A stretch of DNA of 64,000 nucleotides from Chromobotia macracanthus (Eukaryota; Chordata; Actinopteri; Cypriniformes; Botiidae): positions 6,551,001-6,615,000 of the forward strand of contig JAZGTH010000008.1 in the NCBI GenBank assembly GCA_036877525.1. The letters are read 5' to 3'. This document shows positions 1 through 13,260 of the stretch, piece after piece. Under the pieces are notes generated by a model. That model worked only from the letters and a program-made list of their open reading frames with translations, ran no database searches and was not told the origin of the DNA. Made by a program: the position numbers and the translations under genes. Position 1 is the first letter of the stretch, and each line of letters opens with the position of its first letter.

Positions 1-225
1 GAGGCATTTCTTCATTTTGTGTTGAGGTTGCTATTTTCTCTTCAGGCTGTAAGTGTTCTCTTATAAGGCCCTGAAATGAAACCAAACCCTTGCTGTAATT
101 CCTCTATTCCAGCCAGTCTGCACAGAGACCAGGTATTGGTCATCATGTCACAAGAGCTGGTGTTATTATCAGAGAAAAGCTGAAAATTGATCCAGCTAAT
201 TTAAAGCAGCAAAATCCTGGTTTAA

Positions 226-425
226 AATGGATGGTTTGCTGGTCTTCTAGCTTGGTCAGCCTGGTGTTCATATGGTCTACCTGATCTCCTTGGTTTAGCG
301 GGTGTTCAGCTGTTTAATTTGCTTGGTCAAAACTGGTTCCCCAGACCCATCATCTCACAAGTGCCCCATAACCACTTACATCCAGCAAACTAGACCTGCT
401 GAACCAGATTGGTGTCCATTTAAGA
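226..425. repeat. Palindromic GCTGGT-rich element, copy 1
   Basis: The first half repeats the word gctggtc and relatives (tttgctggtcttctagcttgg, gtttagcgggtg). The second half carries the reverse-complement words (tagacctgctgaaccag). The half-sites can fold on each other. The same arrangement occurs at 9560-9760. This is typical of short fold-back elements common in cyprinid genomes. The exact family name is not assigned. Confidence 0.5.
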
Positions 426-3400
426 CCAACAAATCATCCAGCTGTTTTTGAGCAAGGAAGAGACAGCATGACTGAAAAATCAAATGTATAGTACAGGCCT
501 CTATCACCATCAACACATCTTCAGAGTGCTGCTCAAATTAATAACTGTGGTATTTCATTTGGCCTCATCAGGCTGGTATTACTAGAATGACCTTTGTATT
601 CAGCAGTCTGAATGTTCTGCAGAAGACACACACAGACACTCACACATTCTAATTATGATGAGGTTCTATTATATGATGTCGAAGCCCATTGACAGAAAAT
701 TGAGAAATTACTTTAACATGATTTTCATTTTCATATAAAATTCCATCTCTCTCCTGTTTTGTTCTCTTTGTCTCTCGCTCACCTCTAAATGAGAGTGAGT
801 GTATTGATTTAGGAGAACTGATGTTGATACATGAGTGTTTAAGCGTCTTGTACCTCTTCACCATCCAAAAAGCTTCTGCCACTGATTACTTTTCCTTCCC
901 ACTCTCAGATTTCATTATCCATTTCTTAATGCCTTTTAATGCAGGGTGACTCTTTTTCTCACAAACTGAGGGTTTCTGCACTCTGTGCTTAGTCGAAATT
1001 GTCTGTGGGTCTCAAATTATTTTTCCACTTAAATAAGAAAGAAGTGCGTTTGTTAACTACAGGGTCAAGCTGTTTCATTCATTAAATGTGGAAACAGTTC
1101 TGTCTCTGTCTTTCTTTTCCTCTCAAATCCTCAGATTTCTTCTCTCTTGGGAGATTTAGACTGATTGATAACTTCAATTAGTGATGATGCGAGAGAGAGA
1201 CTTTCTTTCATGTTTCTTTCTTTTACCTCCCTTATTTATTAAAACAGCCACAATTTCAGCAGAGGCATTGCAACAGACTTCTTCAATATATTTGTAGTGG
1301 ATCTTATTTTAATTAATATTCATGACTTAAGAATATTAATTAGGTGATGTAATATTTGGCCAGTAGCTGTTTCACTGATGAAAGGCAGGTAAGTGCATTA
1401 GCTGTAGTAGAATTACAGCTTGCATGTTTTTTTTTAGTTCACAGCTGATGCAACTGCTTGGCAGAGGTTTCTGCTTGGTCTTAAAGTTATCGTTTTATGT
1501 GTTCAGCTACAGTTTGTTTTTTTGCAATGTGGCCAAACAAAACAAAGCTTCTGAAGTATAATATGATTATGATAATGATGAAGTAGGGGGAGGATTAGTT
1601 TCAAAATGAATGTAGACATTTCTTAAAGGTTGTTTTATTAAGCATTTTGTGTCTGCTAAATTAAAATGTGTGCAGATATTCAATCATCAGTATGAATGCT
1701 GGAAAAAAAGAGATGATTATTGAGGGGACTATTAAGTGCACTTAAAATGCACACGAAAACCTTCCATTGATGGAGGCATTGATAGCAGGTTGCCTGGTGC
1801 CGAGCTAACATATAATTACATTGAAGAGTAGTGAAGGCAGCTGTGGAATTTTTAACCATTGACATAGTCTCCAACTTTGAGATAATGTTGAACTGGAATG
1901 CTGCGTGCAGGGTCATATATGTTTGCCTGTGGAATTCGTGTTGACAACAGGTTTATGGTGACAGTTGTTGTCTGTATTAGAAGGACACAAAAAGTGGATT
2001 ATGGGTTGTCAGGAGGGTCTTTGTTTGTCATTTCTTTCTTGTTTGAGTCACGACTGTGTGAAGAAGTCTTTAGAATATCTAAAACTGTATTTGCATAAGT
2101 ATATAAGTATAACACATATGACGGATTACAAGGGATTTCACGCTTCCACTCCACAAACTCTGGCAAAGCCATTAAAAACAAGAGCTTTGTCTTTGTGCTA
2201 AATCAAACGCAATGTAGTGTATCTTATTTAAATTTATTTAAATTGGAAACTTTAAACAGCTTGGTTTGTTTGTACATCATAGGTGATACTGCCCCAGTGC
2301 TTGCTTCCAGTTCACATCTGAAAATGCAATACCCTTAGCTGGTCAAATTCTTTCCTTTTTTTTCAGCTGAGAGGTGATTTTAATCAGCTGGACTGCTGAG
2401 CTGTGATTGGCAGAGAGATTGATGACTCATGATGGGAGTGGAGGGTGCTGGGAGGCAATTTTAGTCAGAGGAAGTAGATTTGTCTCTCAGTACTATCAGC
2501 ACTGGTCTGCATGTATTCATTTAAATCTCTCCTTATTCTCCTCTCTTTATTCCTCCATTCCATTAGCTCTTGTTTTTAATGGCTCTGCCACAGTTAGTGG
2601 AGTGAAAGAGTGAAATCCCTTTCAGGGGCCTCGATTAGCTCCACACATTTATCTTTCATTTGCTTCTCCCATTTCGAATTTCCTTCTCTGTGTTCTTCAA
2701 TGTACCGCACAATTCCAGTTAAGGAGACATTGGGAGGTTGTACTGAGACCTGTCATTCAGAAGCGATTGTTCTGTAAAGGTGTATGACTTTTAAACTCTT
2801 CTCAGAACGCTAGTGCCACAAGACGACTGGTAAGTACTTTTACACACTCTTTGTATTGTGATTTTGTGTATTTCATGCATTTTTTGCTTGTTTTTGTCTA
2901 CAGCTTACCACATTTGTCTGACAACGGCTGTCAGTACAGCATACCTGACATATGCTGCATTGTGTGTTCCAATTGTTCCAAATCATCTTTGTAATTGCCA
3001 GACACGTCTTTGTTTGAAGCAAATGTGTGTTGTGTTGTGGTTATATTGCAAACAAATGGATCTTGAATGCAACCATATGATCACCAGACTGTTTTTGGTC
3101 AGATATACAGAGAGAAGCAACATGCAAGGTTAGAGCTAAAGGAATCTACAGCCCTGCTGTCATCTCAGCTGCTGAGACTTAAACAGACTGACGGCACACA
3201 GATCCTAAAGTATCTCACAGCTGTGCCACATGCTTCTTGCTTTATTTTTAACCTATGCTGTTTTTCATTGGTGGGCCAAGCCAGCATAAAGCATTTTGCT
3301 CTATAGTACAGGGTTTTTTAATGCTATACATATACTTCTGTATATTGCTTTTGTTGCAAGATCTTTGAAGTTCAGGGTCCCTGTCCTTGTTGGTGTAAGA

Positions 3401-4754
3401 CAGGATATAGGCAGTATATTTTGTTATAGTCTAGTGTTGAAACAATTTATCTCTGCTGTGCATCTGGATTGGACTGTAAATCAGGACAGTGCATTCCACA
3501 AGGACGTGCTTGTGTCTTCGTTTATGGCACTCGTGTGTGAAGGATTGTGGCCCATCCTGCACACAGGACAGGTTTCATGTGACACCCCGCTGCATCCTGC
3601 CCACGCCCAGTGTGGCTTTTCCTGTCACGTGCACACACACAAACCAAAGCACTATAGACAAATAAATCATTTTGATTCCACCCACATCGGAAATCACAAA
3701 TGAGGTCTCAATTTAGGAAGATAAGGAAGAGTTAAGGAAGATTAAGGAAGATGTTTCTCCTGAGGAAAAAGTAAAACCCAAGTAAACCCACTTTTGTTCT
3801 TTCCAGAGTTGTGGAAGTTTCTCAATAATATCTCAAGATATTAGAGATTCAATTCAATTTGGAATCAATTCAATGATTCCAAAGTGGTCAAATGTCAGCG
3901 ATATAAATTTGAGTTCAAACTCATAAGTCAGAGATTTGAATGGTTCTCATAACATTTATCCGAAACCAAATGATCTGAGCTATGTACATTTATTTTTTTT
4001 ACCTCAGTTCTCTTTACATTACAATTCCTTTGTTTCTTTCTATTGTCATTCCTAAGGAATTTTTGAAGAAACATCTGAGTCAAAATTGATACTTGTTTGA
4101 AACACAACTAAGAACACCACTAAACTTGCTGGCTGTGCAAGAGCAACCTCTAAGCAATAAAGTCACCCTCTGGGTGACATTTTTTCCACTGTCTCTCACA
4201 GTTGCTTATCTTTATCTCTTTCTTCCTCTCTGGCTATTTTTCCATCCGTGTCCTCTGTGGTTCTAACAGAATTAGTGAACACAACGTGGACTGAAGATAA
4301 ACACAAGAGACAGCAGGCAGTCTAAGAAGTGTCTAGCTGTACTTAGGGCACAGTGATTATGGGGTGAAGGTTTAGATAGGAAAAGGCATGTTGAGAGGTG
4401 GAGAGTAAGGGACAAAACTCTCAGTCTACTTCTGTGGACACAGAAGGCGGCTGTGAATGTCGCAATAGATTTTTTTGCCGGTGTGTGGGTGCCCCCTAAA
4501 CATCACACGTCCACAGTCTGCTGCTCACTCTGTTTCCTGCTTTCACAGTCACAGCCAATCAGAACTTAGTGAGCAGGGCTCCAGGAGATCTAAGTTCGTC
4601 ACCAAGACGGTATTGTAGACACAGACCAATGATTCATAAAAGCCTTCCTTAGTACCTCATACATACATAAACACACACTTTATTAAACCCTCGTTAAACA
4701 AAGGGTCATGAACCCAGCTCGCTAAAAAAATCCATACGTGTTAAAGGTTCTGTC

Positions 4755-5030
4755 ACAGCTAACAGGGACCGTTCCCTAAAAGTTCTCTCAAAGTTATTAA
4801 AACATTTTAGCAGTAATGTTTATATATCATATTTTTAATGTTATGTGTCATATCAAAAATGGTATTCTTAAGTTGTCAGTGGAATGTTGTCTAAAACATT
4901 ATGTCTAAAAAGTGAACGTTTTGAACATTCCTAGAACATTCAAAATAACATTTTTACCTTTTTTGTTACCTAATGGAAATTTTAGGTAAACATTATTCTT
5001 ACAACCTAAAACTGTTAGCTTGGGTAAGTG
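4755..5030 (+). repeat. AACATT-rich interspersed element, copy 1 (forward)
   Basis: It begins near gctaacagggaccgttccc and contains aagttctctcaaagttat, aacattttagcagtaatg and several AACATT/AATGTT words. It ends near aactgttagcttgggt. The reverse complement of 15925-16240 shows the same order of words, so the two are copies of one non-autonomous element in opposite orientation. It has no coding capacity. The ends (gctaacag / ctgttagc) are inverted, as expected for a DNA-type element. Confidence 0.6.
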
Positions 5031-6067
5031 ATTTCAGCCATTTTGCTAGCCATCCGTAACTGTTCAACCATATACCCCATCCACCAGTGACATTTCAGCA
5101 AACCCAATCATGCAGCAGTCATGCCAAATGATTCACAGGCAGAGAGGTTTTATATTGGCTAGTTTTCTGATTGGCTAAAAAGAAATGTTTAGTAACAACA
5201 TTTAATATAAAAAACAACTCTTACAGCAGTTTTAATGGTAATAAGCAAAATTTTTGTGTCACTGACTGAAATTGCAAAAATGACGACTGTTTCCGAACAG
5301 AGGGAGCAATTTAACATAGAAAAAGTTACACATGGCAGCTTTAAGCAAAAATAATATACTTGCCGCAGTACATGTCACTTTCTTTTGCATCCCTATGCGC
5401 TATCTGTATTGTTCTACTTAATCGTGTAGCATGAATCAATGTCTTTGTGTACAGTGGCTTAATTTATACTGAGTGTAAAAAAAGATTGCTCATCATCTTT
5501 TCTGTTCAGTGACGCAAGAGCACAACGCGCTTCCTCGGGCAAGACAGAGGTGTTTTATAAAAGGGAACAAATTTGAATCACATCGGCCTCTATTGTCTAG
5601 GTGTCAACGATATCAGATTGCGGCATGTTGCAACACCCCCCTTCCCCCATCCTGTAAGATTGAGGCAGGGAGCCAAACAAACCAGACTGCGACTCAGCAC
5701 TCCCTCCGCCTGCCTCCTAACGCCTCCTGGCCAGGGAGCTGCTATTCTGAGGAGCTGTCAGTCAAACACAAGTGCTTCTGTCCATCGGCCGAGAGAGTGA
5801 GAAAAAGATATAGCGGAAATGCCAGAGAAGGAGACTACAGAGAGACAGAGGCAGAGAGAGAGGATGAGATAAGGAGGTGGAGTAAGAAAAGATGATAGAA
5901 ATGTAGGAAAGAGAGGGAAGAGAGAGATTTGAGTGACAGCTTTCTTCTTTATCAGCCATCCATAATCTCTTTCAGTTCAGTCATTTAGTTGCCAGTTATT
6001 GGGTCACTAATCTGCTTTGTTTTACACTCTTGATTTAACTCATCAATTAACTTTACATACTGTTTCG

Positions 6068-6512
6068 ATGAGAACACACGCACACAAACACACCTCTGTT
6101 TTTAAATCCTGCTGGGGACTTTCCATTGACTTTTATACTTTTATATATATACTTTAATACTATTGCTTTTATACTAAGCTAATGATATTTGCTATGCTAT
6201 ACCCTACCCTAAAAGTAACTTTTAGACAAACCCCAAAGATTGCTGATGCTGCCAAATTATAAAAGCAATAAACCACAAGTTGGCTCACAGTGTTACCATG
6301 ATTTTACCACAGGTGGAGCTTCGCATTGTGCTTAAGAACACCCCTTATCCATATAAAAATGACTTTAGTGCATATAGCCTCTTGTGGTTTAATAAGACAT
6401 TCTTTATTAAGCTGTTTTCCTCATGGGAACTGTTCGCTGAGTGATAATTTCAGGTTTTACTGTCTTTGTGGGGACATTTGGTGCTCACAGTGTAGGCAAA
6501 ATATGACACATT
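6068..6512 (-). repeat. Interspersed repeat next to a CA tract, reverse orientation
   Basis: A CA-rich start is followed by ctgctggggactttccattg, then taccctaccctaaaag, and later tgtctttgtggggacattt. The same repeat type is seen in the other orientation at 17330-17590, where gtcctggtattcactacg, tgtggggatattttttagg and a CT/CCCC-rich end follow a GT tract. The match is judged by eye, and this copy is diverged. Confidence 0.45.
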
Positions 6513-7296
6513 AACTACTGGTTAACATAAAGCTCTAAAAATCTTGTGACCAGTGAACAGACACGCTTTATTTTTCTTTACTGTAGACGCTATTAAATTT
6601 CCATTAAGATCAGTCTGAACAGAGACAAGTCCAATTACATCTTTTTTCACAGAAAGCAATTAGTCATCAAAGTGGAGCTGCACTCCTCCAAACAAAGGAA
6701 AGGGCTTTTGGGTCTGGTCACTTGTATTACAGATTCATGAACCATAAAAAAGCTCTTCTTTTAAGCCAGAGGAGCATGAATCTGAGATGTCTGACTTAAT
6801 TAAATGGTGTCATGCCAAGTTGAGTTATAGGATTAACCCACTTAACGTGCATTTTTAACGTAGTCTCTTATTGGTCCACAGTCCTTGATGTTCAAAATGG
6901 GGTAGAATGTTGGGGATTTTGAGGCACACGCCCACAAATACAAACACATGTGTTGGCAGAACATTTAATGTTGAGTTTGTGCCTCATGGAAACTTTAAAG
7001 GGCTGCTCCAGGCGCAACATATAGGGTCAAAACAAGGGTTCTTGGAAGCACTGTGGTTGTAATCACTTAGCATGGAGCCGTCTGTGATTATTGATGGCAC
7101 AAACTAATTGGGATCATAGATCATCTCCTAGACATTGACATGACCACTAAAGTCAAACGCTAGGCAGCCAAAGGTCACATGATAATGCCTGATGTCATAT
7201 GTCATGTGTCAAGTTAAAGTGAGCCAACCCCAAAGGCATGTGCATGTGCGATGGCTGATTTGTCATGCATGCGCTTCCGCATCGTCGTGGGACAGA

Positions 7297-7317
7297 CATG
7301 CATGCATGCATGCATGC
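7297..7317. repeat. (ATGC)n microsatellite
   Basis: About five uninterrupted copies of the self-complementary tetranucleotide catg/atgc follow gacag. Because the unit is palindromic, each strand reads the same and can form alternating purine-pyrimidine or cruciform structures. Confidence 0.9.
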
Positions 7318-9264
7318 GATTTTGTAAGAGTGCCCATCTATGATTAGCTGTCTCTCTAACACATAGTCTTCTGTGTTTTGTGGGTGCTTGTGAACCTGAC
7401 CCTCTTAATGTTTGGAAAAATGTGTCTTTCTGGTTTTTAGACGGTAAAGCTCATGGCTGCCGGCGGTGGAATGAACGCGATACCGCTGAGTGGAAAAGAC
7501 TGGCTTAGATGACAAACTAGAGATTTAATGGAGACAGACTTGTGGTCTCAGTATTGTGCGTGTAATAGTTGCAGTGATTTTTATTAAAAAAACATAAAGG
7601 TCGCTGACTAACGTGTAGCTAAGAGGCTCTTTTTGTTACTGACGACAATGAATTGAATATGGTGAGTCATGTCTTTTCTCGGGGGATGTATGATTTTGAT
7701 TGATTTGATCTCAGAGTACTTTAATATGACGGGCAAGGCTGTGACTCAGCTGGAATAAAAGCCAAAGCCTTAAGAACTATAGACTCAAGAAGGCGTGATA
7801 TTGCAGTGCTAAAACCAATGACGTTTTCTAACCACCTACATTACGATTTAACCAGGTGCTATTAGCACTGGTATAGTGTCGCGCCAAGTCAGCGTTTTCT
7901 TCTGTGTTAATTAAGCTTTGGTTCACGTTATTTACAAAAGTTGGTGCTGTAATGCAGGTGGTAAATGGAATTTTGAAGCATTGATTAATCACATAATGGA
8001 GAAGAGTGTAACATTATACACTTCATAATCTAGTGTATGTTGCAACATTCTGTATTTTAAAGAGCTGATTCAGGTGTGGTGTGGCAGATTGTAGCGTTCT
8101 AATAACAGAAAACATGAACATCCCCACCAGCCGGTAATGAGAATGCAAGTGATGTAATATGTTAAATGTATGTATAATGTGTATATGTAATATGTGCATA
8201 AATATCAATGCATTGTGGTGGCAGTGCCTAAAAGGCCTGTTTTACATGCCCAGCTGATAAAGCTATAAATCTCTGCTCTCCGGATGTTTGCGGAACAGGT
8301 GGTGTAGGAACTCCTTTTACACTAGCAGTGCTGATCCAGAATCAGCCTGAAAACAGAATATAGGTCTCGGGATGCAGTTTGTGAAGGAAGCACAAGAAAC
8401 AAGAGACACAAAAAGTGAAGATGACACATGGATGCGGTTAAAAAAGATTAAGATGGAGAGTTTGAGTCAGAAGGTCTAAGGAAGAAAAAGGGGGAAACGT
8501 CTAAACAGAACGAGAGAATTAAGAAGGTGCAGCCACAGTCCCTGAGATGATAAATGAGTCTATAATGAAGTATCCATCCCCCTCTTCCTTTTTTCCTCCC
8601 TTTGCCTTTCTCTCTCACTCTCTTCGGTTTTTTCTGTCTTGCTAGCTGCACAAAACCGCAACCTTGGCAGCTAACATGCTACTCCATCACATTACGACCT
8701 GCATGATCAGTGGACCTCATCTATACACACATACACACACATTTAACAGCATAAAATGGCAAACAGGCCCCCGAGGTTGACTTTCAACAAGTCATGTTTA
8801 TATCTGACAGGTTTGAACTTTAGAGCATGCTCCCAATATGATAACATACATTAATGTCAGATATAAGAGATGATGATTTGTACAAAAGGCGCAAATGTGT
8901 TTGTCAGGCTGTGACAGCATTGATGGTCACGCACCAGTGCTGACCTCCCAAAACTTTAGCATTTGACAGAGAGAGAGAAAGACAATATTAAACGGCTTTG
9001 TAATAGAGACAGCATTGCACTTTGTGTACTTCTAGAACTTTCCAAATGCCCTACAGTGTGTATTAAGGGTGCGTAAGAGGATACAAGTGTTGAACATGCT
9101 TGAGATGCCTCTGCATGTTTTGCCAGACAACAGGAGAGATCTCCTTAACAGTATTCCTTCTGTCGGCTGAGCGGCATAGGGGACTTTTTCCACCAATTTG
9201 CTGTGCATGATGTCTTCATATTCCTGTCACAACTGGAGGCTCTTGTCCAAGTGAATGAGAAAAA

Positions 9265-9300
9265 TGTGGTTGTGTTGTGTGTGTGTGGTTGTGTGTGTGG

Positions 9301-9337
<37 letters not shown>

Positions 9338-9396
9338 GTTGTTTGTTTGTGTGTGTGCGTGTGTGCGCGTGTGTGTGTGTGTGTGTGTATGCATGC
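9265..9396. repeat. Compound (GT)n microsatellite
   Basis: Long GT runs are interrupted by GGTT, GTTTGTTT and CGCG-containing units. The purest run is at 9302-9334. Long open frames on both strands here encode only Cys/Val or His/Thr repeats and are artefacts of the dinucleotide tract. Confidence 0.97.
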
Positions 9397-9559
9397 AAAG
9401 AGCAGCATGCTTCCAAATAATGCTAACGTCCTCTAAGAGTCTTTGGGAGGAAAATTAAAAACACACATGAATAGAAAAAGGAGAACAAGAAACTAAGAGA
9501 CACAGAGTGTGACTGAGAGACACAGCTTTTCTAAACACACAAAACTGCCTAAACTAGCC

Positions 9560-9760
9560 TAATGGAGTTTGTTGGTCTTAGCTTGTTTAAGCTGGTTTAG
9601 CTGGTCTCCCTGCTTGGCCAAGCTGGTATAGTTTGTTTAACTAGTTTATCAGCAGGTCTCCCAGTTTGACCACCTAGAAAGTGCCCAAAAAACTGCAAAA
9701 ACAGCAAAAGAGACCAGCTGAACCAGCTTTGTTAGTCTAGAAGATTAGCTAACTACCTTA
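9560..9760. repeat. Palindromic GCTGGT-rich element, copy 2
   Basis: Forward words (gtttaagctggtttagctgg, tctccctgcttgg) are followed by inverted words (gagaccagctgaaccagc). This is the same plan as 226-425, and both copies have the agtgccc word near the centre. It is probably a fold-back non-autonomous element with no coding capacity. Confidence 0.55.
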
Positions 9761-9909
9761 AGCTTGTCTTAGGCTTATTAAAACTGTTAAAGAAGGAAAA
9801 GGATTTTGGTATATGAGTATGTCTTAAGCGCTGTTCTATATTTAGACATCATAGATGCTCCCAACATGAATGCTGTTCCAAACAGGCTCCAAAATGATGC
9901 TGCTTATGT

Positions 9910-10060
9910 CCCTGTTTACACCAGAATTAAGATTCATATAAATACAGCGCTGAGTACAGGTGTAAACAGAATCTAAAATGTGTCCTTATCTGATCACACA
10001 AAGCGCATTCTGAGCTAAATCCATGTGACCACATTGTGTTTGTAGTGTAAACATAAATCA
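9910..10060. repeat. Degenerate DNA-element remnant with GTTTACACC / GGTGTAAAC words
   Basis: The text ccctgtttacaccagaatta is followed by gagtacaggtgtaaacagaa and then tgtgtccttatctgatcaca. Paired tttacacc/ggtgtaaa half-sites around a gatcacac core are typical of an abundant cyprinid interspersed repeat. It is identified by eye only, and the edges are uncertain. Confidence 0.4.
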
Positions 10061-13000
10061 AACAGAATCTACATAATAAAAGTACTAAGAGTCTAAACAC
10101 TAGAATTACAGAGCATAGCAGTATACAAATCCCAAAAGTACTCAACCTTAATGTTTCTTATTTGTTCATTTATAACCATTCATTTCAACACTGTTCTCCT
10201 CAGCCCAAGACCTCATCCTGTTTCATGCAAAAAGACTCATACTCTGTGTGCTTAATAGCTGTAGTTCTGCAGTTTTTCAGTAGACATTAAATTCACTGTG
10301 CTGGCCTTCATACTGACAAAGCTTTGCCAGCAAAGGCATCACTGGGCAATTTCATCTGATCACTGATCAGGCTTTTGTTGGCTTCGATATGCACAGCAAT
10401 ATGCAAATTGCAGGTCTGTCCAGGCCTGGCACACTCTCATTCACTCCCCCAGCCTCACAGTCTGTCAAAAACATCACGCTGTGTGCGTTTACCCCCACCC
10501 CCTTTTTTCCTCTTGCTCTGTCCATTTCTCCATTTCCTTTTTCTTTTACCTCAGAGACACAAGATCATTTAGCAGTCTTTTCAAAACAAGTAAAAATGCA
10601 CAATTGTAATTGATGTATGTAATTGATTTTCCAAATCCAGAAGGGACAGGAGAGGATAGGAGTAATGTATGAGATTTGCCAGAATAAATGAATTTATTAT
10701 ATTAAAGAATAACTGCCACTTTGGGCCATCTGGTACTGCCCACCTTAACTTACCTTAAGAAGATTTTTCAGGTCAGATCATGGTAATAATAATAAATCGG
10801 CTTCTGCTTTTCTCATTCTCTATTGGATAGGTACTAACTGAAGGTCAAAAGAGAAAACAGAAGGTCCAGAGAAGAGTGGTGATGTGATTTCAGCGGAATG
10901 TTTTAATAAAGCATCTCACTATTACACAGAATTTGAGGGCCACATTGGAGTATTATGTATATGTTTGGCCCCGGATAGACCCGTAGACCCATAAATCCCT
11001 GCTAATGATAAGCCAAGTTTTTCTCTCCTCTTTTAATAAATGTATCACGGCAAAACTCTGTGTAACCAATCAGGAAGTTCTTCATTGTAATTACAACCAG
11101 AGATGGCAAACACGAACCACACACAAACAAATATGCATAAATGAAACAATGACATAACTGCCGAAAATCTCAGCCCTGTAGCGATCTTCTCATGCAGCAT
11201 CCCATGAGTCTTGTCTGTTTCTGTTACACAAGCATCAACATCAGTGCTTGAGTGCGCAGCAGACATCTGGAATATTAAAAGGGTATTAGTTGTTGGAATA
11301 ACGCTGAGGGTGCAGTTTTAGATGCTGTATGAGGGAAAAATGTGTGTGTGGTGGGGGGTCGTCACGGCCTCATCTGGTCCAGAGGTATTGTTTTTCAGGT
11401 CTTGCTAAGCAGGTCTTTGCTCATTAAGGTGGTGAAAGCTGTGCTGAGTGCGATGAGGCTTGTACTGATGTCATTAATGTAACACACTCTAGCCTTTCAG
11501 TGTTGACAGCCTGTGTAGATGTAATTAAGTGGACTGGATCTCACTAACATCACTGGCCATGAGTTTTCATGCTTAAATATGTCTGAGATGTGGACTGTGT
11601 AGCTTGTTTGTACCATGGGTTATATGGTGTATATGTGTAATTCCAGAAGGGAAACTTTCCTCAGTGTATTGCTGGCACTTATTCTGGTTCTCAATCTATA
11701 TATTTTAAAAATAAACAGACCACCTATTTGGCCTCCCTCTGGTTTTATTCCTCCCCAACAGACCTGAGATATGTCTCACAGTCTTTACCTGCGCAGTCTG
11801 CAAACTTCAAGATACTATTCAGGTTGATACTATTGATTTAGGAATAAAATACTGATACCTTTTTATGCCGCTGTGTGATTTAACCCTTCAGTATTGCTTG
11901 TAACACATTAAATATATGCATTTAACATAACCTAAATTTAACCGCAGATTTGAGATGTTCCAAACACTCCCAGTTGATGGTGTTTGTTTTGATGCTCAGC
12001 TCTGTTGAAACATGAGCGTTTTTGAAAAGGTTTTTGCTTTCACTGGCAAAAGAAAGACTTGTGTTTACTATGTCAATGCAGCGTTCTCTTTTCATCTATT
12101 TCTCATTTTTAAAAAGCTACATGCAATGCTGCTAGAAACATATCAATCATTCTGTCTCGTCTGTCTAGGCCCAATAAATGCTGGCAAATAAAACCAGCTT
12201 CTCTTTGAAGATGGACAATGACCTCTGCTTTAAGGTGCCATTTTACACTGTTGTGTTCAACACCATTGGGTGCTTTGTTAAAAAGGGGTTGTGGAGAGTT
12301 GAGCAAAATGTTGAAAGTATGAGACTATTGTAGCAGTTTCTCAAAGATCAACCTGATAATTTCAACACAACCTGGTCCAAGATGAGAAATCCAGAGCTTT
12401 GTGAGCCCAGAGCAGATGAGCAGATATCCTTTGTGTTTGGGGTCTAGTTTCGACCCCATGCAGTGTTTCATGGAAGATCTCTTGATCCAATGACATCAGC
12501 ACAGACACAAGCAAGAAATTTACCCATTAACCCCCCTCAGATTTCCACAAGCCCTAACTCCACTGCTATATAAAGGGTTGGCACAACATCCACCTCAACC
12601 CTAACAAGACATCTGTGATAGCCTCCTCCCATTGAATGGTCAGGCTTTGGTACGTGAAACAGACAGCTGATGGGTTTGATTTTCTCCTTGTGTGTCTGTT
12701 AGTTTGTTGTATGTTGAACATTTACTCATGAACACAAACACATTTAACCCTGTAGCTTTCTCTTTCACTAAACCATTTGCAAACAATTATGTTGTTTTAT
12801 TAAGCTCATTGTCAATGCCACACACACATACACATGCTCCCTGGGGCTTGATTAGGGGTAGTTTCTTTAGTAATGAAAGAAAACGTGCGAAGGCCACGTT
12901 GACAGTTTTCTGGAATTGATGTCTCTGCATTCGTCATAGTGAGTAATCATTTCTTCATTTACACACAGATCCTATTGAGACACATCCACACACAAACACT

Positions 13001-13104
13001 CCCATATAGCACCTAACCCAAATCTGTCACACATTCCCATTAAACTCTGATATATCCTCTCGGAAGCACAAAAATTGAAGTGGTTACATTACAGATTTAA
13101 AGTG

Positions 13105-13260
13105 TTAGTTCACCCCAAAATTCTGGTCATTAGTTAAATCCCTTATGTCATCCTAAACCTGTTATAATATTTTTCTTCTGAGGAGCACAAGAGCAGATTC
13201 TGAAGAATGTTGATGCTGCTTTTTCCCCATATAATAATGAAATAAATAGTGACGGGATAA
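13105..13260 (+). repeat. Cyprinid interspersed repeat with a TTAGTTCACCCC start
   Basis: The segment starts gtgttagttcaccccaaaat, continues with ctggtcattagttaaatc and cttatgtcatcctaaacctg, and then cttctgaggagcacaagagc. This order of words is recognised as a very common cyprinid genomic repeat. It is diverged and non-coding. Confidence 0.6.

Noticed and set aside
3296..3703. 135-codon plus-strand open frame
   Set aside because: No family resemblance, no exon signals and biased low-information composition. It is chance-length in non-coding DNA.
5509..5895. 128-codon plus-strand open frame
   Set aside because: Charged low-complexity end from a GAGA-rich tract, with no recognisable domain or splice context.
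9145..9458. Cys/Val and His/Thr open frames on both strands
   Set aside because: Products of a (GT)n microsatellite.
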